Of a stretch of DNA of 64,000 nucleotides, positions 1 through 6,459 are shown piece after piece (the stretch's first letter is position 1; each line of letters begins with the position of its first letter). This DNA comes from Paracoccus sp. MA (GTDB lineage Bacteria > Pseudomonadota > Alphaproteobacteria > Rhodobacterales > Rhodobacteraceae). The notes beneath the pieces are model-generated. The model was not told the DNA's origin, made no database searches, and saw only the letters and a list, made by a program, of their open reading frames with translations. The position numbers and the translations under genes are program-made. Where the stretch lies: NCBI RefSeq assembly GCF_020990385.1, contig NZ_CP087598.1, positions 1,470,001 to 1,534,000 of the forward strand, in the 5' to 3' direction.

Positions 1-715
1 AATTGATGCACTCATTGCCACCAAGGCTGCGACCGAGAAGGAAGTTATCAGTCGTCCGCTAAACCTTCCGGAAGGAAAGCCAGATCTGGCCAAGGCAAAA
101 CCTGAAGATGGCTGGCGCATCCTGACGGGGCAGGATTTGCTGGACTTCGGGTATCTTGCAGCCTTGCAAGACGGAAACCACGGGTCGCAATATCCGACCG
201 CTTCTGAGTTAGGCTCCGTCGGATATCCATATCTGTCGGCTACGGATATCACAGATGATGGTGAAATTGATCTGGAAAGCTGTCGTCGCATCCGGCCAGA
301 AAGAGCGACTGCTCTGCGTATCCCTCCAGCCCAGACCGGGGACATTGTGCTTTCCCACAATGCCACCGTTGGTCGAGTTACCCGTCTGCCCGAATGGCCC
401 ACACCTATCGTCGCCAGCACCTCGACCACATACTATCGGTGCAACTCTGAAAATCTTGATCCAGACTATCTGCGCTGGTTTCTGGAGAGTTCAGTTTTTA
501 AGTATCAATTGAGCACAATAATGCGCCAGAGCACACGAAACCAAGTTCCGATCACGACGCAGAAGCGATTGCTCTTCGCAATTCCAGGCCGCGAACTACA
601 AGCTGAGCTGTCGTCTTTGAGAGATAAGTTCGTCTTGCGCTTGAAAGCGCTACAAGCGCGAAAGGCCAGTGCACAGGCGTTACAGAAGAAGATTCTGGAG
701 GCAGCGCTTGTTTAA
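1..715 (+). CDS. hsdS: Type I restriction enzyme specificity subunit HsdS (5' partial)
   Basis: The frame is open from the left edge (first full codon at base 2) to a TAA at 713-715, so the gene begins outside the window and about 237 C-terminal codons are visible. HsdS reads the DNA target of a type I restriction-modification complex. The visible part looks like the second target-recognition domain (YLSATDIT, GDIVLSHNATVGR, NQVPITTQKRL) followed by a charged helical conserved region at the C-terminus, as in HsdS coiled coils. The stop overlaps the hsdR start by 8 bp, which indicates translational coupling. Base composition is clearly less GC-rich than the housekeeping genes further right, as is common for exchangeable specificity genes. 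hsdM would be expected to the left. Confidence 0.85.
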   Translation, partial: IDALIATKAATEKEVISRPLNLPEGKPDLAKAKPEDGWRILTGQDLLDFGYLAALQDGNHGSQYPTASELGSVGYPYLSATDITDDGEIDLESCRRIRPERATALRIPPAQTGDIVLSHNATVGRVTRLPEWPTPIVASTSTTYYRCNSENLDPDYLRWFLESSVFKYQLSTIMRQSTRNQVPITTQKRLLFAIPGRELQAELSSLRDKFVLRLKALQARKASAQALQKKILEAALV

Positions 716-3668
716 CGAGTCCAACACCGTCGAAGCCCATCTGCGCGACCTTCTCACGGGCGCGGCCTCGGCCCGCCCGGCGCAACTCTCCACCGGCCTC
801 GCGCGCGCAGGCGGCAGGATCGCGGGCCTTGGCTGGCACTACGTCGCCCCCGCCGACCTTCCCCGCCAGCCGAAAGAGGTTCTGGTCGAACCCCATCTGC
901 GCGACGCCCTGATCCGCCTGAACCCCGACATCGCCGCCAACCCCGGCCGGGCCGATGACGTGCTCTACCGTCTGCGCGCCATCGTCATGGGCGCGCGGTC
1001 GGACGGGCTGGTAAAGGCGAACGAGGAATTTGCCGCGTGGGCGCTGGGCGAACGCTCAATGCCCTTCGGCGCAAATGGCGAACATGTCACCATCCGCCTG
1101 ATCGACTTTGACGGGATCGAGAAGAACAGCTTTGTCGTCACCCAGCAGTTCACCGTCCGTGCCGGCAAGACCGAAAAGCGCGCCGATCTGGTGCTGCTGG
1201 TCAACGGCATTCCGCTGGTCCTGATCGAGGCCAAGACGCCGGTGCGGTCCAGCCAAAGCTGGCTCGACGCCGCCTTGCAGGTGCATGACGATTACGAGAA
1301 GAACGTGCCGGAGCTGTTCGTGCCCAACGTCTTTTCGGTGGCGACCGAGGGCAAGGAGTTCCGCTATGGCTCCGTCCGGATGCCGGTTGATATGTGGGGC
1401 CCCTGGCGCGACGGTGACGGCAAGCAATCGCTGGGCGAGGTGGAAAAGGCCGCAGCGTCGATGCTGCGCCCGGCGATGGTGCTCGACATGCTCGACAGCT
1501 TCACCGCGTTCGCCACGCAAAAGGGCAAGCACCGCATCAAGATCATCGCCCGCTATCAGCAGGTGGACGGCGTCAACAAGATCGTCGCGCGGGTCGTGGC
1601 GGGCCAGCCGCGCAAGGGGCTGATCTGGCATTTCCAGGGGTCGGGCAAATCGCTGCTGATGCTGTTCGCCGCGCGCAAGCTGCGGCTGCACCCGGCGCTG
1701 AAGAACCCCACGGTGTTGATCGTGGTGGACCGGATCGACCTCGACAGCCAGATCTCCGGCACCTTCTATGCCGCCGACATGGCCAACATGGTGCGCACGG
1801 AAAGCCGCAAGGAACTGGCCGATCTGCTGGGCAAGGATGCGCGCAAGGTGGTGATCACCACGATCCACAAGTTCGCCGAAGCCGATGGTGTACTGAACGA
1901 CCGCGACAACATCATCGTGCTGGTGGACGAGGCGCACCGCACACAGGAAGGCGATTTGGGCCGCAAGATGCGCGAAGCGCTGCCGAACGCGTTCCTGTTC
2001 GGCCTGACCGGCACCCCGATCAACCGCGCCGACAAGAACACCTTCTACGCCTTTGGCGCCGACACCGACGAAGGCGGCTACATGAGCCGCTATGGCCTGA
2101 ACGACTCGATCCGCGACGGGGCGACGAAGGAGCTGCATTTCGAGCCGCGGCTGGTGGACCTGCACATCGACCAGAAGGCCATCGAGGAGGCCTACGCTGA
2201 GCTGACGCAAGGTCTGACCGACGAGGACCGGGATCGGCTGGGCAAGGCGGCGGCCAAGATGTCGATCCTGGTCAAGGCGCCCGAACGCATCCGCGCGATC
2301 TGCGACGACATCGCCAAGCACTTCCAGGAGAAGGTCGCCCCGAACGGCTTTGGCGCGCAGGTCGTGACCTTCGACCGCGAAAGCTGTCTGCTCTACAAGC
2401 AGGAACTCGACCGCCACTTGCCGCCTGAGGTTTCGGACGTGGTGATCTCGGTCAACAGCGGCGAGCCGGAATATGCGGCCTTCAAGCGCGACCGCGATGC
2501 CGAGGAGAAGCTGCTCGACCGGTTCCGCGATCCGAAGGACCCGCTGAAGATCATCATCGTGACGTCAAAGCTGCTGACCGGCTTCGATGCGCCGATCCTG
2601 CAGACGATGTATCTGGACAAGCCGCTGCGCGACCACACGCTCTTGCAGGCGATCTGCCGGACCAACCGTCCCTATGGCGAGCAGAAGACGCATGGCCTGA
2701 TCGTCGACTACCTCGGCATCTTCGACGACGTGGCGCAGGCGCTGAAGTTCGACGAGGAAGGCGTGCAAAAGGCGGTGTCGAACATCGCCGAGCTGATCAA
2801 CGCACTGCCGACCGCGCTGCAGAAGTGCCTGGCCTATTTTGCGGGCGTGGACCGGAGCCTGACCGGCTACGAGGGCCTGATCGCCGCGCAGGAGTGCATC
2901 CCGAACAACGACCTGCGCGACGCCTTTGCGGCCGACTTCAGCGTGCTCGCGCGGATCTGGGAGGCCCTGTCGCCCGATCCGGTGCTGACGCAGTACGAGA
3001 CCGATTATCGCTGGCTGGCGCAGGTCTACGAGTCGCTGAAGCCCTCCAGCGGCACAGGGCGGCTGCTTTGGCATCGGCTGGGCGCCAAGACCATCGAGCT
3101 GATCCACGAGAACGTCCATGTGGATGCGGTGCGGGATGATCTCGATACGCTGGTTCTGGATGCCGAACTGCTCGAAGCGGTCCTCGGCAACCCTGACCCG
3201 GAAAAGAAGGCCAAGGAAATCTCGGTCAAGCTGGCGGGCCGCCTACGGAAGCATGCGGGGAATCCGAAGTTCAAGGCGCTGGGCGAGCGCCTGGAGGACC
3301 TGAAGAACCGGCATCAGCAGGGTCTCCTGCTGTCGATCGACTTCCTGAAGGAGCTTCTGGCGCTGGCGAAAGACGTGGTTAAGACCGAACGCGAGACGCC
3401 GGAAGAAGAGGACATCGACCGTGGCAAGGCGGCGTTGACCGAGTTGTTCGAGGAAGCCCGGAACGGCGACACGCCCGTGATGGTCAAGCGGGTAGTGGAC
3501 GATATCGATGAGATCGTGCGTGCGGTGAGGTTCGACGGCTGGCAAGCCACGCACGCGGGCGAACGCGAGGTAAAAAAGGCGCTTCGTCAGACGCTCTTTC
3601 GCTACAAGCTGCACCAGGATGCAGAGCTTTTCGAGAAGGCCTACGGGTATATTCGCGAATACTATTGA
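708..3668 (+). CDS. hsdR: Type I restriction endonuclease subunit R (HsdR)
   Basis: This is the motor and nuclease subunit (986 aa) of a type I restriction complex. An N-terminal PD-(D/E)xK nuclease segment ends in LVLIEAK near residue 173. Superfamily 2 helicase motifs follow: Walker A QGSGKS near 310-315, DEAH near 406-409 and LTGTP near 434. The C-terminal third is helical. I chose TTG at 708 because GGAGG (697-701) lies 6 nt upstream and the position overlaps the hsdS stop; an in-frame start at 669 lacks such a site. The gene is intact. A product HsdR2M2S would translocate and cut unmodified DNA. Family assignment is secure; the recognition site cannot be read from sequence. Confidence 0.93.
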   Translation: MFNESNTVEAHLRDLLTGAASARPAQLSTGLARAGGRIAGLGWHYVAPADLPRQPKEVLVEPHLRDALIRLNPDIAANPGRADDVLYRLRAIVMGARSDGLVKANEEFAAWALGERSMPFGANGEHVTIRLIDFDGIEKNSFVVTQQFTVRAGKTEKRADLVLLVNGIPLVLIEAKTPVRSSQSWLDAALQVHDDYEKNVPELFVPNVFSVATEGKEFRYGSVRMPVDMWGPWRDGDGKQSLGEVEKAAASMLRPAMVLDMLDSFTAFATQKGKHRIKIIARYQQVDGVNKIVARVVAGQPRKGLIWHFQGSGKSLLMLFAARKLRLHPALKNPTVLIVVDRIDLDSQISGTFYAADMANMVRTESRKELADLLGKDARKVVITTIHKFAEADGVLNDRDNIIVLVDEAHRTQEGDLGRKMREALPNAFLFGLTGTPINRADKNTFYAFGADTDEGGYMSRYGLNDSIRDGATKELHFEPRLVDLHIDQKAIEEAYAELTQGLTDEDRDRLGKAAAKMSILVKAPERIRAICDDIAKHFQEKVAPNGFGAQVVTFDRESCLLYKQELDRHLPPEVSDVVISVNSGEPEYAAFKRDRDAEEKLLDRFRDPKDPLKIIIVTSKLLTGFDAPILQTMYLDKPLRDHTLLQAICRTNRPYGEQKTHGLIVDYLGIFDDVAQALKFDEEGVQKAVSNIAELINALPTALQKCLAYFAGVDRSLTGYEGLIAAQECIPNNDLRDAFAADFSVLARIWEALSPDPVLTQYETDYRWLAQVYESLKPSSGTGRLLWHRLGAKTIELIHENVHVDAVRDDLDTLVLDAELLEAVLGNPDPEKKAKEISVKLAGRLRKHAGNPKFKALGERLEDLKNRHQQGLLLSIDFLKELLALAKDVVKTERETPEEEDIDRGKAALTELFEEARNGDTPVMVKRVVDDIDEIVRAVRFDGWQATHAGEREVKKALRQTLFRYKLHQDAELFEKAYGYIREYY

Positions 3669-3681
3669 GGGCCTAAAGTAG

Positions 3682-4713
3682 ATGACTGCTTCCAAACATG
3701 TTCTCGGTCGACTGACCCGTGTCGATCTACGGAATATCTGGACGAGCGAGTCCAGTGACTTCACCCCGTGGTTGGCGCGAGAAGAAAACCTGACGGTACT
3801 GGGCGAAGCGCTCGGCATCGACCTCGAACTGGAAGCACAGGAGAAGGCCGTTGGACCATTTCGGGCCGACATCCTGTGCAAGGACATCGGAACCGGTGCT
3901 TGGGTGCTCGTCGAGAACCAGCTTGAACGCACGGATCACAGTCACCTGGGGCAGCTCCTGACGTATGCCTCGGGGCTGGAAGCCGTGACGATTGTATGGA
4001 TTGCAGCCAGATTCACAGAAGAGCATCGTTCGACACTCGACTGGCTCAACAAGATCACAGACGAGAGCTTCCGGTTCTTCGGATTGGAGGTTGAGCTGTG
4101 GAGGATCGGGGACTCGCCCGCTGCACCCAAATTCAACATCGTTTCCAAGCCGAACGACTGGTCTCGCTCGGTAGCGCAGGCCGCGAGAGCCATCGATGAA
4201 GCGGAACTGTCTGACACGCGGGTGAAGCAGCGAGCCTATTGGGGCGCGTTTCATCAGGCGCTTGACCAAGCTGCAGGTCCTGTTTCCGGTGGCCGTAAAC
4301 CTCAGCCGCAGTCGTGGATGGGCTACTCTATTGGTCGGACCGGTTTCAACCTTGGAGCGGTAATGATCCGCCCGAAGCGACAGATCAGGACGGAACTATA
4401 CATCGCTGGCGACCAGGCGAAGGCCTTCTTTCACTTACTCCACGAACAACGGCAAGCCATCGAGCACGAGCTCGGCTATCCCCTCGAGTGGGAGGAACTC
4501 CCCACGCGGCGCGATTGCCGTATCTCGGTCTACATGACGAATGTCGATCCGGAAGACGAGCGAGACTGGCCCCGCCAGCATCAGTGGCTGACCTCTAAAA
4601 TCAACGATTTCCACAGGGTTTTCCTTGCTCGTGTGCGGGATCTGGACGCCGAAGACTGGAAGCAAGATGGCGTGGTGGACGTCTCGGCCGGACCATCTCA
4701 GGCTGACGGTTGA
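3682..4713 (+). CDS. DUF4268 protein with nuclease-like N-terminus, third gene of the R-M locus
   Basis: A 343-aa protein starting 13 nt after hsdR and probably cotranscribed with it. Residues 61-90 read FRADILC...VLVENQLERTDHSHLGQLL, with Asp63, Glu78 and Gln80 placed like a PD-(D/E)xK-type active site in which the usual Lys is Gln. The C-terminal half (about 200-335) resembles the DUF4268 family, proteins often found near restriction-modification and other defence genes. There are no membrane segments. Composition is less GC-rich than the core genome. A DNA-binding or nuclease role in defence is inferred from fold hints and neighbourhood; no activity is established. Confidence 0.7.
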   Translation: MTASKHVLGRLTRVDLRNIWTSESSDFTPWLAREENLTVLGEALGIDLELEAQEKAVGPFRADILCKDIGTGAWVLVENQLERTDHSHLGQLLTYASGLEAVTIVWIAARFTEEHRSTLDWLNKITDESFRFFGLEVELWRIGDSPAAPKFNIVSKPNDWSRSVAQAARAIDEAELSDTRVKQRAYWGAFHQALDQAAGPVSGGRKPQPQSWMGYSIGRTGFNLGAVMIRPKRQIRTELYIAGDQAKAFFHLLHEQRQAIEHELGYPLEWEELPTRRDCRISVYMTNVDPEDERDWPRQHQWLTSKINDFHRVFLARVRDLDAEDWKQDGVVDVSAGPSQADG

Positions 4714-4996
4714 GGAGTGCGAACAGCTGGCGGAGTTCGATTTGTGTTCCTTCTGGGGTGCGACCCTGAAATCCAAGTGTTCAGCACGCCACCCAAAAAG
4801 GTCTAATAATTACATTCGCTTAGAAAAAATTCACCAAATCGACGCAGGCAACAGGTCCGGAGAATATCGGCCCTGAGAGAGCGCTTTCTGACCTCTTGGT
4901 CCAGAGGCCAGTGCTCAGCCTCTCCCGCATAACCCTCGAAAACAACGAGAAATTCCGGCTGGAGCCGGATCGGGAGAACGCTTTCGCAAGGGCAAG
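4714..4996. other. AT-richer intergenic junction between the R-M locus and tRNA-Ser
   Basis: About 280 bp with no convincing coding frame. It is visibly richer in A and T than the flanking core genome, for example around 4796-4835. It lies exactly between the last restriction-locus gene and the 3' end of tRNA-Ser, which is where a genomic island edge would fall. I could not see a repeat of the tRNA 3' end elsewhere in the visible island portion. Confidence 0.5.
4954..4969 (-). terminator. Possible terminator of tRNA-Ser
   Basis: A 6-bp stem TCCGGC/GCCGGA with a 4-nt loop lies about 30 bp past the 3' end of tRNA-Ser on the minus strand. It is followed there by a T-rich run (AATTTCTCGTTGTTTT). 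This fits a short intrinsic terminator, although the T tract is interrupted. Confidence 0.4.
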
Positions 4997-5086
4997 TGGC
5001 GGACGGTGAGGGATTCGAACCCTCGAGACGGTTCCCCGCCTACACACTTTCCAGGCGTGCGCCTTCGACCACTCGGCCAACCGTCC
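4997..5086 (-). tRNA. tRNA-Ser (anticodon GGA)
   Basis: The minus strand from 5086 folds as a 90-nt class II tRNA. The acceptor stem GGACGGT pairs with ACCGTCC, with discriminator G and an encoded CCA (complement of 4997-4999). The anticodon arm reads CCTGGAAAG with anticodon GGA, followed by a long variable arm and the T arm GGTTCGAATCC. Its 3' end faces the restriction-modification locus, the usual orientation for an integration target. Confidence 0.96.
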
Positions 5087-5136
5087 GTGGCGGCTCGTCT
5101 AGCGCGACGGGCCGGGCTGCGCAAGTCGCAGTTCTC

Positions 5137-5721
5137 TCAAAGCTTCGAAATCCGCTTCTGAAGCTCGGCCAGCTGCCGGCGGATCTCGGCCATGTCCTCG
5201 CCGCCCGAGCCCTTCTTGCCGCCGGAAGACGCCTCGCCCTCCATCTCGTCCATGTCGGGGCCGCTGCTGCCCGCGCCCCAGCCCGCTGCCATCGCCTTCA
5301 GGAACAGCTGCTGCTGGCGCTGCAGCGCCTCGAACCCCGGCATCGAGGACATTGGGTTGGGAAAGGTCGAAAGATTCTCCATCATCTTGGACTGGCCCTC
5401 GCGCAGCATCTCGAAACTCGCGGCCAGGAATTGCGGCACCACCGATTGCGCCTGCGTGGTATAGCTGCGCACCAGGTCGATCAGCACGTCGATGGGCAGC
5501 ACATTCTCGCCCCGCCCCTCGTGCTCGGCGATGATCTGCAACAGATATTGCCGGGTCAGGTCGTCGCCGGTCTTGAGATCGACGATGCGCACCTGGCGCC
5601 CGGCACGGATGAAGCCCGCGATGTCCTCCAGCGTGACGTAATCGCTCGTCTCGGTGTTGTAGAGGCGGCGACTTGCATAGCGCTTGATCAGAAGCGGGGT
5701 CGTGTTCTCGGCCTCAGCCAT
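5137..5721 (-). CDS. phaR: Polyhydroxyalkanoate synthesis repressor PhaR
   Basis: A 194-aa regulator. The N-terminal PHB accumulation DNA-binding domain contains IKRYASRRLYNT and SDYVTLEDIA, followed by a second PHB/PHA accumulation region (LPIDVLIDLVRSYTTQAQ) and a charged coiled C-terminus. In Paracoccus denitrificans PhaR represses phaP and itself and is released when it binds PHA granules. The start at 5721 has GGAGGA 5 nt upstream; longer in-frame starts lack a site. It is the last gene of the minus-strand run phaC-phaP-phaR, separated from phaP by a terminator, so it probably has its own promoter in 5722-5825. Confidence 0.96.
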   Translation of the reverse strand: MAEAENTTPLLIKRYASRRLYNTETSDYVTLEDIAGFIRAGRQVRIVDLKTGDDLTRQYLLQIIAEHEGRGENVLPIDVLIDLVRSYTTQAQSVVPQFLAASFEMLREGQSKMMENLSTFPNPMSSMPGFEALQRQQQLFLKAMAAGWGAGSSGPDMDEMEGEASSGGKKGSGGEDMAEIRRQLAELQKRISKL

Positions 5722-5825
5722 GGCTCCTCCGGCAATGCATTTGCAGCATGATGGGAAATGACCCGGAGAAATGCAAAGAAAATCGCCATGCTGGGCAAAG
5801 CGGGACGCCCCGGCGGGCATGAGAA

Positions 5826-5849
5826 AAGGGGGCAGAAACCTGCCCCCTT
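5826..5849 (-). terminator. Rho-independent terminator after phaP
   Basis: A perfect 10-bp inverted repeat AAGGGGGCAG / CTGCCCCCTT with a 4-nt loop lies 23 bp past the phaP stop. On the minus strand it runs into TTTTCTC. It should separate the abundant phaP transcript from phaR. Confidence 0.8.
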
Positions 5850-5872
5850 GTCCCGAAACGTCCGAGGCCGGA

Positions 5873-6346
5873 TCAGGCCTTGGTCACCGTGCTGGCCGTG
5901 GTCGCGGCGGCAGCGGCTTTCTTGACCGCGGCCTGGGTCTCGCGCGTGGCCTTCTCGGCGGCCTTCTGGGCGTCCGAGGCCAGGTCCTTGCCGGCGGTCA
6001 GCATCAGATCGACGGTGTCCATCTGCACTTTCTTGGCGACTTCGGCGAAGGCGGCCATGTGCTCGGCGGCCATTTCGGCGGCGGCGGTGGCGAAGTCGCT
6101 CAGCGCCTTGGCGTATTCGGCCGGCTCTTCCTTGGACGAGGTCAGCTCACCCATGCGGGCGATGGTGTCCTTGGCCCACTGGGCCGAGATCTCGGTCGAA
6201 CGCTCGGCAGCGGCCAGGGCAACCTTGGCCATCTTTTCGCCCAGGGCGGTCTGCGACTTGAAGGCGTCCTGGAACGACGAGGTATCGACCGGGAATTTCG
6301 CCATCACTTCTTGCATGGTCTTGGTAAAGTCAGGGGTCTTGGCCAT
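5873..6346 (-). CDS. phaP: Phasin PhaP (PHA granule-associated protein)
   Basis: A 157-aa phasin that coats PHA granules and limits their size. The sequence is helical and Ala/Lys/Glu-rich with the phasin-family core (residues about 20-110, including ALAAAERSTEISAQWAKDT and AEYAKALSDFA) and a Lys/Ala-rich tail ending AAVKKAAAAAT. The start at 6346 has GGAGAGA on the minus strand upstream. It has a dedicated promoter overlapped by a PhaR-operator-like dyad and a strong terminator, consistent with high, PhaR-controlled expression. No membrane segment or signal peptide is present. Confidence 0.95.
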   Translation of the reverse strand: MAKTPDFTKTMQEVMAKFPVDTSSFQDAFKSQTALGEKMAKVALAAAERSTEISAQWAKDTIARMGELTSSKEEPAEYAKALSDFATAAAEMAAEHMAAFAEVAKKVQMDTVDLMLTAGKDLASDAQKAAEKATRETQAAVKKAAAAATTASTVTKA

Positions 6347-6402
6347 TTGCTCTCTCCTAGGTCGGCGCGAAGCTTCGGCACCGGTTGAACTCTTCTGTTC
6401 CC

Positions 6403-6455
6403 CATATACTTTCTGCACTGCAGCATTGCAAGATTTTCTTGCTGCAGTGCAGAAA
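6403..6455 (-). promoter_or_regulatory. phaP promoter with embedded PhaR operator
   Basis: On the minus strand TTGCAA (6426-6431) and TATATG (6403-6408) are spaced by exactly 17 bp, a good -35/-10 pair for phaP. A perfect 16-bp inverted repeat (6410-6425 and 6440-6455, core CTGCACTGCAGCA) brackets the -35. Its promoter-proximal arm fills the spacer between -35 and -10. TGC/GCA-rich sequence is the reported PhaR target type in P. denitrificans, so binding here would block RNA polymerase directly. The dyad is not followed by T residues on the minus strand, so it does not look like a phaC terminator. Confidence 0.8.
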
Positions 6456-6459
6456 AAAT

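Noticed and set aside
4820-5124. Open frames on the minus strand across the tRNA-Ser region
   Set aside because: They lie within a perfect tRNA and contain no protein family pattern.
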